Source: Bacteroidia bacterium
GTDB lineage: Bacteria > Bacteroidota > Bacteroidia > Flavobacteriales_D > Parvicellaceae
Length of the DNA stretch: 64,000 nucleotides
Assembly (NCBI GenBank): GCA_030426105.1
Contig: JAUHZI010000001.1
Location: forward strand, 89,801 to 153,800
Reading direction: 5' to 3'
The notes under the pieces: generated by a model
What the model saw: the letters and a program-made list of their open reading frames with translations, nothing else
What the model was told of the DNA's origin: nothing
Databases searched by the model: none
Shown: positions 50,879 to 61,103 of the stretch, piece by piece
Layout: each line of letters begins with the position of its first letter
Position numbering within the stretch: position 1 is the first letter of the stretch
Made by a program: the position numbers and the translations under genes

Positions 50879-51487
50879 TTACTTTAGCCATGAGTTAATC
50901 ATATTTTCATAATCTTTAGGCTTTCCTTTAAAAATATTCTTATGGTTATTATATATATATTCAAGCCTATTACTTTTTGCCTTACCTTCATAAATTTGAG
51001 TAGATAACATTTCTAAATTCCATAAAGGACAATAATGCTTATTAACATTCTTTTTAATAATAATAGGATACCCAAAATTAACTAAGTCTTCATCTTTTTC
51101 ATAAGACCAATTTGCTCCTTTTACTTCAGAAACTAATAAATCGCCCAAAAGAATACTTACATCAAATAGAACTGACATTGTAGGCTCGACAAACTCATAT
51201 TTTTTTACCTCATGAACATTTTTTATTGCTAAAGGCAAAGTTTCCTTTTCAATATAAATTTCTTCTGGGGCTTTTTCTCTAGTATGCAAATTATTTTTTA
51301 TATAAATTTGAATATCATTCAATTTATTTACATCTAATTGATGGGATTTTATATCCTGCTTTAAAATATTAATTCGCTCTTTTTTAATTTCACTAAACCA
51401 CTCAAAATAATTCTCTGCATCAGTTTGAGTCATTTGTGAATTATCTTGTTTTATCCCCGATGGGACTTTTATTAATTTATATCTCAT
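50879..51487 (-). CDS. Candidate orphan immunity protein
   Basis: 202 aa; 12 nt after a toxin-tail-like remnant; array context. Confidence 0.5.
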   Translation of the reverse strand: MRYKLIKVPSGIKQDNSQMTQTDAENYFEWFSEIKKERINILKQDIKSHQLDVNKLNDIQIYIKNNLHTREKAPEEIYIEKETLPLAIKNVHEVKKYEFVEPTMSVLFDVSILLGDLLVSEVKGANWSYEKDEDLVNFGYPIIIKKNVNKHYCPLWNLEMLSTQIYEGKAKSNRLEYIYNNHKNIFKGKPKDYENMINSWLK

Positions 51488-51499
51488 TAATTTATTTTT

Positions 51500-51610
51500 T
51501 TACGGCGTTACGACCTCTTGCCCTATAGACTGAAGCGCTTCGCCTGATATTTCAATTATTCTAGTTTTTATATTACATCCTCTTTTTTGTGCTTCTTCAA
51601 ACTCAACTCC
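51500..51610 (-). pseudogene. C-terminal toxin-tail remnant
   Basis: GVEFEEAQKRGCNIKTRIIEISGEALQSIGQEVVTP*, preceded by an in-frame stop. Confidence 0.45.
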
Positions 51611-51816
51611 CTATTGTTTATTAATGATTAGATTAATCATTTTAGCTAAAAAATGAAGACGAATAGGGACTAAATACAATATATTATTAAATATTACATT
51701 CGAATCAGTTGATTATTTTCTTTTTCACTTGTAGAAAAACAATATATTGATATTTCAAATATCCCTTTTTATGTTCGTATATTTGTTTAATACTAATAAA
51801 TAATTTGTACATTATT

Positions 51817-52434
51817 ATGAACTATTTCATTTTAGACTTACCTGCTGAGTCAGAAGAAACAGGTAATACATATCCTCAAATTGATTTTGACAATCTAGAG
51901 GAAGCATTTAAATTTAGACATAACATATTCCCTGAATATGAACCTTTCCTTTCTGCTAAATTAGAAAAGGGTGCTAAACTTACTGATATAGTCAGTCAGG
52001 CATCAATATCAGGGCATGGTTTAATAATTAATGATAAAACCATGAAAATTTTTGACTCCTTTCAATTAATGGAGCACAAGTTTTATAACTGTCCTGTTAA
52101 AGATCATAATAGTAATATTCATAAATATTACTGGATGGCTCTTGTTCAACCTAAACTTGTTAATATAATTGATTTTAAGAACAGTCAATTTTATCTTAAA
52201 AAAGGATTAAAAAATCTTGGAGATATAAGTTTAGATAATTTTAATGACTACCTATCTAAAAAGAAAGAATTAGATATTACTACAATCATAAAAGCAAAAA
52301 AAATTGTCTTAAAGGAACATAACCTTGATTTATTTAAGTTGCCTTTATTTGACCCCAATATTTATATTTCCCAAAGCTTAAAGACTGCTTTATCTGACAT
52401 TACAGGTATTAAAACAAAATCAACTTTTTTCTAA
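51817..52434 (+). CDS. Imm11-like (DUF1629-type) immunity protein, convergent with the RHS toxin
   Basis: MNYFILDLPAESEE...GLIINDKTMKIFDSF...HNLDLFKLPLFDPNIYISQSLKTALSDITGIKT; ATG at 51817 preferred. Confidence 0.7.
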   Translation: MNYFILDLPAESEETGNTYPQIDFDNLEEAFKFRHNIFPEYEPFLSAKLEKGAKLTDIVSQASISGHGLIINDKTMKIFDSFQLMEHKFYNCPVKDHNSNIHKYYWMALVQPKLVNIIDFKNSQFYLKKGLKNLGDISLDNFNDYLSKKKELDITTIIKAKKIVLKEHNLDLFKLPLFDPNIYISQSLKTALSDITGIKTKSTFF

Positions 52435-52456
52435 ACTAGAAAAAGTTGATTTTGTT
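52413..52456. terminator. Bidirectional terminator between the Imm11-like gene and the RHS gene
   Basis: 17-bp perfect inverted repeat AACAAAATCAACTTTTT...AAAAAGTTGATTTTGTT; imm stop codon lies in the loop. Confidence 0.85.
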
Positions 52457-52465
52457 ATTTTTCAT

Positions 52466-55400
52466 TTAAAAATCTAAATCATTTACCTTCTTACCTCCTT
52501 CTACAGATTCTTTCTGTATAAGAGTTTTTAAATCCCCTGACAACTCATTAAGGTAATTCATTGCATCCTCTCCTGTATAATTTGGGTTTGCAGTAGCCCA
52601 TTCTTCAATTTGATTTAATACATTCTTAGTATAACTTGGATGGTTAGCATGTTGACCACCTTCTTTTAGAGCTTTTACACCTATACCATTTGTTATTCCA
52701 TTAAAATCAAATCCAGCATCTACTGCTTTTTGAACTATATCACTTTTCTTCAATGCTTCAACAGGAATAATATGATGAGCTTGAATAGTACCGTCTGTTA
52801 AGTTTAATGCTTTTCTTAATTGGGCTGATCCTCCTTGAATAGCATCAGCGGATTTAAATCCATATTCCATGGCATTACTTACCCATCTTTTCGCAGATCT
52901 AAGAGATTTAAACTTTTTGGTTGAATAACCCGCAGCTTTAAGAGAATACTTAAAACCTTTAGCTGAAGCATCTCCAACTAATGGCACTAGAGCAAATGAA
53001 GATATAGCAGCATTTAGATAATCCCCTTCATAGGAATAAACTAATATATTCGTTCCATCAAAAACTTCCCCTACAACAGGCACAAATCCTAAGGCATCCA
53101 TTGACTCGTGAAACCCTCCTGGTAAATCTCTAAAGGGTTGCAGTTTAGCCATAGAAGAGTTAAATACTTCTTTTGAAGCTGAACGAGATGTTCCTACAGG
53201 TAACTTTGCTACATCATTTTGAGCATGTTGGATATCTACTTTCCATTCTCCCTCTAGACCTTCTATCTCTACCTTTCCAATAGGTGAATTGTGGCTAAAT
53301 TGATAAGGTGTTAATTCTGGATAACTAGGACTCAACGGATCCACAGCAAAAAACCTTCCCAACCTCGGGTCATGCATCCTATATTTATAGTTTACAGAAT
53401 TCCCCTTGCCTTTAACTTCATCATCAGTTTCTTGTCCTTGGAAACTGTAACGGTAATCCTCTCCTCCGTTTCTTCCTGACATTAACATACCAAAAGGATA
53501 ATAACCAGAGTAGCTCGTAACATTTGCAAGATACTGTGAACCATGCTGATATTCAACGTCAACAATTTTAGGGTTGTAGATACGAGCTCCAGCTTGGTAG
53601 AATGTAAAATCTGCAATCATGTTGGCAGTGTTTGTTTCTTCAACTTCTCTCAAGAGTTCGTTGTTACGATAATAACGTATTTTGTTCCCCACACGCATGA
53701 CTCTACAAATATCACCATCAGAAACAGCAGTAGTCATTTTTAATGAACCATTCTCATAAACAACTAATCGATCACCTGTGATATAGTACAACGCATAAGC
53801 TATGGTATTATAATGATGATTTGGACTATTGAATGACAACCCCATCATTACATTGGCTGTTTGTGTTTTTGCTTCAAATTCAACATACCCATCTCCACTT
53901 ATCGATGCGTTAGAAGAACATCCAGCACCTCCCCAACTGCTTCCTGAGGCAGATCTTTCGATATAGTTTGCGCCAAAGACAATACCACTTTGAGTAGCCA
54001 TACTTCCGCTAGTTAATAGGCTCGTCGTTGTTAAGCTAGTTGGTCTCAATTTTCTATCAGAAATTGTTTGTAGCACATTTCCTAAGTGGTTTGTAAGCTC
54101 ATAACTTTTATTATCTAACTCTCTATATGTTAAATCTAAATCATTTATTGCACCAGAGCTACCTGTTAAAGTAAGGTGCGTTCCCGTTTGATTATCATGT
54201 AATTCTAATGATGAAATCTTACTTTGATTTTGAATCTTTAAACTCATATCTACAACCATCGGGTTAGATGAGAGATTAGTACGAGTAGCAACGACAACAC
54301 CATCTTTTAAGTACTCCAACGTTGTCCCATTATTACTTCTTCTCAGCATTAATTCAGTGCCACCAGTATAACTTCCATGGCTAGACTTGTAGCTTCCATT
54401 TTCATATATTTTTGTTCCTGCTCCAATAGAACTAGTGTGCCAAGCGTAATTAATGGTATATAGACTAGGAGAAGCATCGGTATATGATAATCCCAAAGCA
54501 ATATCAACATTAGAGTTGTTATTCGGATCTAAAGTCCATTTAACATAACCATCTCCATTCAATTGAGATGCAGATGAAGCGCCTCCATTCCACCAACTCG
54601 TTCCAGTTTCTTTAATTATTTCTCCATTGTTTATTCCCAATCCAGCGATATTGACCAACGAGAGTAGGTTAGGGTCTATTAAGAACACGTCTTCTGTTTT
54701 TACACCTAAACGACTGCTTCCATAAATCATAAACTCTTTTAAAGAGAGACTTGAAGCTTCACCACTAGGGATGTTCTCTTTGTAGGTTGCCATAGGGTTT
54801 CCTTGAGCATCAAGAGCATAATGGGTAACAACTCGATCTCCATTGGTATAAATAGCTTCTTTAGCAACTCTATTACCTAAAGGATCGTATTGGAATTTAA
54901 CATTTGGACGACTACTCCCTGATGTTCTCACGATCTCTACAACTTTATTAGATACATTCCATTTTATGGTTTCTATTTCTTCAGTAACATCCTTTATTAA
55001 CCTGCCTAAATCATCATATTGATAATTATTTGCCCCTTGATTATCTATATCTGACTCATAATTCGTCGCAGAAATAGCGTCTTGTACTTGGTACAATTTG
55101 TTATCTGTTTTATAACCAGAACTTAAATCATAGATATATGTGAATTCATCCATTAGGGCGTCTGTTTCGGTTGATAAATAACCGTTTCTTTTTAAATAGG
55201 AGATGTTTCCATTCCCATCATATTTATAAGTACTACGGTAATCTCCATTATTTGTTGCATTGATAAAGGTATTATTTGCTAATACAGATTTTCCAGCATC
55301 ATCTTTCCATACATTGGAGGTTTTGATTCTGTTTAAAGCGTCATAAGTATAGCCATTCCCATGTACAGATAATTTATTTTCATTTTCATCAGAAAGAGCA

Positions 55401-58400
55401 GTAATCATTTTACTAATGTTTCCGTTGTAAAGATCATTAGTTGTAATGTTAGAAGTATTAACGATTGTAGAACTGTTAGCTGCACTGCCTATGGCTTGGT
55501 AATCTCCTGAATAATAATGGAGTGATACCCCATAAACATCTTGGGCAAACTCTTCGTTCTGAGTTCCTACAACTCCGGCTTCTCCCATATCTCTTTGAGC
55601 AGTACCAGTAGAAGAGTTAATCGCTTTTAACCATCCATGTATGGTATATGCATAATCTTTAGCTTGTACTTGTTTATCTCCTAGTTCAACTCGTGCAAGA
55701 GGCCCATGTGGGTAATAGAAATACTTAGCTTCTTTCTCCCAAACAATCCCATTTCTACTTGAATAAGCAACTTTTAATCTGTTGTCGGCATCGTATTCGT
55801 ATTTATGGTAGAAACGGTCATTTTGGTCTGCTTGGTAAATCACTTTGTTTACATTGCCACTTACCAAATCGTATTCATAATCAATACGTTTTAACTGATG
55901 ACCATTTGGTCTATTTTTATTCTCTTGAATAATTGTATTTACATTTCCGTTGATATCATAAGTGTAATAGGAAGCTGTTACATGTTCTTGAGGACTATTG
56001 TAATCGTCAAAATGTTTCACATGAGCAATTCGATTACGTAGGTTTTTAGGAGTGATAGGAATAGTAGAATTTGTATTATAGTGATTATACTGTGTTTCTA
56101 TAACTTCATTTCTGCTTGTAGCATTTTTTACCCAAATCAAGAATGGGTTATTGGTAGTAACGATGTCTCTATTTAAAAAATCTGTAGCATCAATAGCTGT
56201 TGGTTTATCTAGAGGTGTTGTAGAAACTAGTTCTCCTGCTTGATAGTTTCTTCCTAAAGCATCGTATAAGGTATAGCTATATGCAGCCCTTGTTAGTTGT
56301 TCAGCGTTTTGCGAAGCAATAAGCCTCCCCAGTGCATCATAAAAGAATACAGAACTTCCTCCATCAGGGGTGTTTTGGCTAGTCAGCTGGTTCAGTGAGT
56401 TGTATTTGTAGTTCGTAACCATGGTATGTGCTGGTACAGTAAAGGCATACCCGTTTATTTTAGCTCTGTGTTTTTGAACAGTTTCAATTTGAGTAGCATT
56501 TAAAATACTATTATGTAAAACAACTCCAGATTCATTTTCTTGATATACTCCAGAAGGAGGAACTGTTTTGATTAGATTCCCAGCTTGGTCATAATAGAAA
56601 AGTGTATAATGATATTCCTCAAGGGTATAGCTCATTGTAAAAGTTTCCCTATTGAGAATAGTATCGGGATGGAAACAGTGGTTTAAATATGCTGCTCTAT
56701 ATTTAGATATGCTATCTAAAGCTTGTGCTCTTACGACTTCTAATGCATTTTGGTAGGCTAAATCGTTTAATGTAGTTATACAAGAATTAGTGTCAATAGC
56801 TGTGCTATCGTCAGGGCAAGAAAAGTAACTTGGTACATTGAGTTGGTTTCCTCCTTGTGAAATATTGTTTTGAATATAAGTAAGGTTGTTGCATTGGTCT
56901 AAAATACTCCATATTGTTGTTTGATTAAACCCATTTGCTAAATCGGTTGAATCTAATAGTTCGTTAAACAATGTAGCATCAACATTTAAAGCATAGTTTT
57001 GAATGTCTGTAGCAATATCTTCGATTTGTTTATCATAATAATCAGCTAAGTATTCAATAAACTGATCACAATTACAATTGTCTTCAGCTTCTTCTGGCCA
57101 CAAACTATACATACAAGATGCTTCAACACCTATGCCATCCAAATAGTTGGCTATTTTGTAATTCATGTCTTTATTATAGGCATCTAAGTTACTACAGTTT
57201 GTGGTCATTTCACCTAAAATAAAAGCTCTCAAAGCTGCGGTGTCAGATACCAATCCAATGCATTCAAAATTATCCATAAAATTGTTGGTGTACTCCTCAG
57301 CTTTCTGATCACATAAATCAATTATACCTTGGTTAAAATCGGCAATATTAGGCATAGGAGGTGTGTAATTCTCAAAGACTGGGTTTTTAGGGTAACGGAT
57401 AATAAAACCATCTGTCGTTATTCCATTAGTCCCATCCAAATACAATCCTGTACACCCAGTTTTGATGTAATTATATTTTTCATATTCTGTGAAGAAACTA
57501 GTTGTTGCAGCAATAAAATCTGCTGAAGTCATTATGCCAGAGCTGATAACACCGTTTGTTCCATGTAATAAATCATAAATTGAGTTGATTGTTGAGTTTG
57601 GTGTAGGATAGTTAGCCATCAATGTATCTTGTGCTACAGCTGTAATATCATACCCTGTACCCAAATAATTGGTTAGGTAAGTCGTAATAGTTGACTGATT
57701 AGGGATATAGGGAGCATTACAATATTCTTCTGCTTCACAATCCTTTATCAAAGAGCAACATTCATTTTTAAAAGCACAAAACTCAGGGTGTAAACGAACA
57801 AGCACGTCAGCAAAGGAAGAGCTCCAATTTTGATGTATATTTTGCCAAAAAGCTACAGTATCAGAATTATTGCTAACACCTAAGCATCCAGCTAATTCGA
57901 TGTAATCTGCAAACTCATTAGTAGCATTCATAAACTCTATTAACTTATTGTATCTATTTTGCTCATAATATGTAGGATCTGTGTCTTGAATAGGGATATT
58001 GTCAAAATACTGCCCTCCAGGAGACATATCTGCTGCCAAAATATCATATTTGATTTCACAAGGAGTTTTATCTCCATCTCCTAAATAGCTATCAATATTG
58101 ATACAACTATCAACGCAGATACTGATTTGATTTCTAATGTAATCTATCGTATCCAGTGCATTAGATTGGTTAAAGTTTTGTCCATATTGTATCACTGTAC
58201 CATTAGAATCAATAACAGCGACAACATCACCGAAGTCATTGAAATAAGTTGTATCTCCACTAGCATTCACAGCAACATAGGCGTCTCTACATGCTTCTTC
58301 ACACGTTGGGTTACAAGCAGTAATTGAATCTATTTCGACAGTTAAACAAGCGTTATTGTCTAACATTGCTTGTACTAAACCTGCTATATGATCTGTATTT

Positions 58401-60352
58401 AGTTTTAGTATTTTGTGTATTTTATAAGTTCCAATATCAGTAAAGTTAACAGCAAAATTAACAGCTTGTTGGTAAGTTATTCCAGTTGCTACCAGCATGG
58501 TATCATTGCTTGTAAAAGGAACTTTATCTCCATACTCATCTGTGATAAAAATAATATAATCATATTTACAAGGTGTGTTTCCTAAACACCCAAATGTCAT
58601 AGAAGAAGAGTCTAGTTGGTAACTAAAATTGTAGGTCGTTGGCTGTGTAACGTTAATAGCGCTCGAGACCATCATGTTGCCATTAGCATCCAACTGATTT
58701 TCATTGCTTAAATTCGTTGTAATGACATCAAATTGATTTGGTTTAGTATCTATTTCTTCAAGGTTAGAAGGAGTACTTCCACTTAGAGCAGTAGCTATAG
58801 TTCTTCCGTAATTATCAATATAAGACACGCTTACTTGACCATTGGGGTCTACAACTGCATTTTTCTTATACATACTAGCATATCCAGCTTCATTACCAAA
58901 TAAACGGTCTAATTCTTCTTGGACAGGTTTTGCATAAAGGTATTTCGTCTCTTTTCCTGAGCTTATTTTAAAGGTGTTTCCTATACCACTTTGTTTTTTA
59001 GGTCGATTAGTTCCGTCGTTAAGGTATTGAGTTCTAGTGTAGGCATAACCATTAGCTGTTGGTGTGTATTGGCTATTTATTCCAAAAGGCGAATTATTAG
59101 ATTTAGAATAATAATGAGCTCCTCCTTCTGAATTGATACTGTCTATTGGGTTGGGATTTTCGAATTTTGAGTCTATATCAAAATCTTGGTAACCAAACAG
59201 TCCTGATTGTGGAGACTTTGTTTGGTTAGCATAAAAACGAATTCCCTTATTTTGTTGTGGGCTTGGTAAAACGTTTACAGCTGGTCTACCAACATAATCA
59301 TAAACAGTTTCACCAACTACAGCGGTATTATCAGAGCTTAGTACTGTTACTTGTTGTCTACTTCTAAGAGAAGGGTCAAAGTAATTGATTACCTCTTTTC
59401 GTTTACCATGTTCTGCATAGGTTACAGTATACTGCCAGTTCCTTCCATGCTCTAAACCTGCGTAGGCATATGAAGGTGTCCATTCAAATGTTGTTGCATT
59501 ACTTTGTTGATAATATTCAAAGTTTTTTGATGGTTCTAAAACTCCCTTTGTTGGATAAGACCACTCCCCCTCTTCTCTGTTTCCATTTAATTTATTTTGT
59601 ACGGCTCTTGCTCTAAATATTAAGAACCCCTCTGGATAAGCTAAGGAAATATTATAGAATAAATTAGGAGTATTGATTCTAGTAGCGTTTTTAAAATCAA
59701 AATCATAGCTTTTTAAATGAGGCAATAAAGAGGCTCCTGGAGCATCGATAAACAACCATTCTATATCATAACTTTCTGCTCCTTCAATATGTGGCCAATA
59801 AATTTGTAATTCATTAGTTCCAGTTTGATAACCGATTCCATCATATTTGACTATCGGCAATTCGTCAGAAAGTGTTTTGTATTTTTCTGTTTCTAAGATT
59901 ATATCTAGATGTACATTTGACGGAACAGCATTACTTATTCCTAAAACTTCAACTTCAGCTTTGGTATAATGGATAGAACTGGTTGGGTGAACAAATTGTT
60001 CGTAATCAATATCAGTATACTGTCCCTCGTTGGTATAATCAATATTAAGGCTTCCTGTTTGAATGTGTCCTCCTGGATATAAAGTTACTTTGTAGTCAAC
60101 GGTTAATTCAAAAGGAGTTGTCGCAATAGCAACACTCTCTTCTAGCCATAGTTTTAATAATAGAGTAGAATTCGCCAACTCTATATCACTACAGGTATTA
60201 TTTGTAATACAGTTGTGATCAAAATCTTCAACAGCAAAGGTTGCTCCTTGGCTAATTTGCGCACCTGTTTTTCTGCTGTTTTGAGGATATATTCCAGCTA
60301 TGGAATATATCGTAATAAAGAGCGTTAATATTGAAAAAAATGTCTTTTTCAT
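52466..60352 (-). CDS. RHS-repeat polymorphic toxin with C-terminal AHH-type nuclease domain
   Basis: 2628 aa; signal peptide; YD repeats; RHS core (MHDPRLGRFFAVDPLSPSYPELTPYQFSHNSPIGKVEIEGLEG); C-term IQAHHIIPVEALKK...GQHANHPSYTKNV. Confidence 0.92.
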   Translation of the reverse strand: MKKTFFSILTLFITIYSIAGIYPQNSRKTGAQISQGATFAVEDFDHNCITNNTCSDIELANSTLLLKLWLEESVAIATTPFELTVDYKVTLYPGGHIQTGSLNIDYTNEGQYTDIDYEQFVHPTSSIHYTKAEVEVLGISNAVPSNVHLDIILETEKYKTLSDELPIVKYDGIGYQTGTNELQIYWPHIEGAESYDIEWLFIDAPGASLLPHLKSYDFDFKNATRINTPNLFYNISLAYPEGFLIFRARAVQNKLNGNREEGEWSYPTKGVLEPSKNFEYYQQSNATTFEWTPSYAYAGLEHGRNWQYTVTYAEHGKRKEVINYFDPSLRSRQQVTVLSSDNTAVVGETVYDYVGRPAVNVLPSPQQNKGIRFYANQTKSPQSGLFGYQDFDIDSKFENPNPIDSINSEGGAHYYSKSNNSPFGINSQYTPTANGYAYTRTQYLNDGTNRPKKQSGIGNTFKISSGKETKYLYAKPVQEELDRLFGNEAGYASMYKKNAVVDPNGQVSVSYIDNYGRTIATALSGSTPSNLEEIDTKPNQFDVITTNLSNENQLDANGNMMVSSAINVTQPTTYNFSYQLDSSSMTFGCLGNTPCKYDYIIFITDEYGDKVPFTSNDTMLVATGITYQQAVNFAVNFTDIGTYKIHKILKLNTDHIAGLVQAMLDNNACLTVEIDSITACNPTCEEACRDAYVAVNASGDTTYFNDFGDVVAVIDSNGTVIQYGQNFNQSNALDTIDYIRNQISICVDSCINIDSYLGDGDKTPCEIKYDILAADMSPGGQYFDNIPIQDTDPTYYEQNRYNKLIEFMNATNEFADYIELAGCLGVSNNSDTVAFWQNIHQNWSSSFADVLVRLHPEFCAFKNECCSLIKDCEAEEYCNAPYIPNQSTITTYLTNYLGTGYDITAVAQDTLMANYPTPNSTINSIYDLLHGTNGVISSGIMTSADFIAATTSFFTEYEKYNYIKTGCTGLYLDGTNGITTDGFIIRYPKNPVFENYTPPMPNIADFNQGIIDLCDQKAEEYTNNFMDNFECIGLVSDTAALRAFILGEMTTNCSNLDAYNKDMNYKIANYLDGIGVEASCMYSLWPEEAEDNCNCDQFIEYLADYYDKQIEDIATDIQNYALNVDATLFNELLDSTDLANGFNQTTIWSILDQCNNLTYIQNNISQGGNQLNVPSYFSCPDDSTAIDTNSCITTLNDLAYQNALEVVRAQALDSISKYRAAYLNHCFHPDTILNRETFTMSYTLEEYHYTLFYYDQAGNLIKTVPPSGVYQENESGVVLHNSILNATQIETVQKHRAKINGYAFTVPAHTMVTNYKYNSLNQLTSQNTPDGGSSVFFYDALGRLIASQNAEQLTRAAYSYTLYDALGRNYQAGELVSTTPLDKPTAIDATDFLNRDIVTTNNPFLIWVKNATSRNEVIETQYNHYNTNSTIPITPKNLRNRIAHVKHFDDYNSPQEHVTASYYTYDINGNVNTIIQENKNRPNGHQLKRIDYEYDLVSGNVNKVIYQADQNDRFYHKYEYDADNRLKVAYSSRNGIVWEKEAKYFYYPHGPLARVELGDKQVQAKDYAYTIHGWLKAINSSTGTAQRDMGEAGVVGTQNEEFAQDVYGVSLHYYSGDYQAIGSAANSSTIVNTSNITTNDLYNGNISKMITALSDENENKLSVHGNGYTYDALNRIKTSNVWKDDAGKSVLANNTFINATNNGDYRSTYKYDGNGNISYLKRNGYLSTETDALMDEFTYIYDLSSGYKTDNKLYQVQDAISATNYESDIDNQGANNYQYDDLGRLIKDVTEEIETIKWNVSNKVVEIVRTSGSSRPNVKFQYDPLGNRVAKEAIYTNGDRVVTHYALDAQGNPMATYKENIPSGEASSLSLKEFMIYGSSRLGVKTEDVFLIDPNLLSLVNIAGLGINNGEIIKETGTSWWNGGASSASQLNGDGYVKWTLDPNNNSNVDIALGLSYTDASPSLYTINYAWHTSSIGAGTKIYENGSYKSSHGSYTGGTELMLRRSNNGTTLEYLKDGVVVATRTNLSSNPMVVDMSLKIQNQSKISSLELHDNQTGTHLTLTGSSGAINDLDLTYRELDNKSYELTNHLGNVLQTISDRKLRPTSLTTTSLLTSGSMATQSGIVFGANYIERSASGSSWGGAGCSSNASISGDGYVEFEAKTQTANVMMGLSFNSPNHHYNTIAYALYYITGDRLVVYENGSLKMTTAVSDGDICRVMRVGNKIRYYRNNELLREVEETNTANMIADFTFYQAGARIYNPKIVDVEYQHGSQYLANVTSYSGYYPFGMLMSGRNGGEDYRYSFQGQETDDEVKGKGNSVNYKYRMHDPRLGRFFAVDPLSPSYPELTPYQFSHNSPIGKVEIEGLEGEWKVDIQHAQNDVAKLPVGTSRSASKEVFNSSMAKLQPFRDLPGGFHESMDALGFVPVVGEVFDGTNILVYSYEGDYLNAAISSFALVPLVGDASAKGFKYSLKAAGYSTKKFKSLRSAKRWVSNAMEYGFKSADAIQGGSAQLRKALNLTDGTIQAHHIIPVEALKKSDIVQKAVDAGFDFNGITNGIGVKALKEGGQHANHPSYTKNVLNQIEEWATANPNYTGEDAMNYLNELSGDLKTLIQKESVEGGKKVNDLDF

Positions 60353-60407
60353 CTATATAATTTTTTGCTTCGTTAAAAATCTATTTTTTCATCCATTACG
60401 GATTATT

Positions 60408-61103
60408 CTAATTCGTTTCTTTAATTGATCGTTGATCAATTATTTTGTATGTTTTAAACTGCTGTTTTGCAGTGATATCCTTTTTGCTTATAATTACATA
60501 ATCGTCTTTCGAAAAATACCTGTCTGAAATGTTTTCTGCTACCACAATATTTTTGTAGGTAACTTCTATTTTTGTAAGTCCACTATCAGCTGTTTTAGTA
60601 AAATAACTAACTCCTATAAGTTGATATTTTTTATTTATTGTAAGAAATATGCTTTGATAATATGGATCATCTTTTTGTGGTAATTCTATTTGGAAATCAT
60701 TTGCTGATTTTCTAATTATCTTGGGGTTAGATTGGATGATTATTGAGTCTAATAACCCCACAATATCAGTTGTGCTATTCCCTTTGTTTTTTTGTTTTTC
60801 TAGTTCATTTACAACAATAATTTTTCGATCATGATTGATATGTAAGAAATGGGAATCGTCTATTAGTGTAATTTCATAATCACTTTTAGAGAGCTGTTTG
60901 TTTCCTTTTTTCGCCACTTGTCCCTTATAATGGTATACCTCTTGGTCTACTTGATAGCCAGTAATGCTATAATCCATAACATAAGACTTTTGCTCATAAG
61001 TTTCGTTGACCTTTTTAAGGACTTCTACTGCAGTTTGGCTATGTAAAGTACTCCCCAACAATAGCGCAACTCCTAATATGATATGTTGAATGCTTGTATT
61101 CAT
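60408..61103 (-). CDS. LolA-like secreted protein associated with the RHS gene
   Basis: 231 aa, signal peptide; AVEVLKKVNETYEQKSYVMDYSI resembles LolA/outer-membrane carrier folds. Confidence 0.6.
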   Translation of the reverse strand: MNTSIQHIILGVALLLGSTLHSQTAVEVLKKVNETYEQKSYVMDYSITGYQVDQEVYHYKGQVAKKGNKQLSKSDYEITLIDDSHFLHINHDRKIIVVNELEKQKNKGNSTTDIVGLLDSIIIQSNPKIIRKSANDFQIELPQKDDPYYQSIFLTINKKYQLIGVSYFTKTADSGLTKIEVTYKNIVVAENISDRYFSKDDYVIISKKDITAKQQFKTYKIIDQRSIKETN

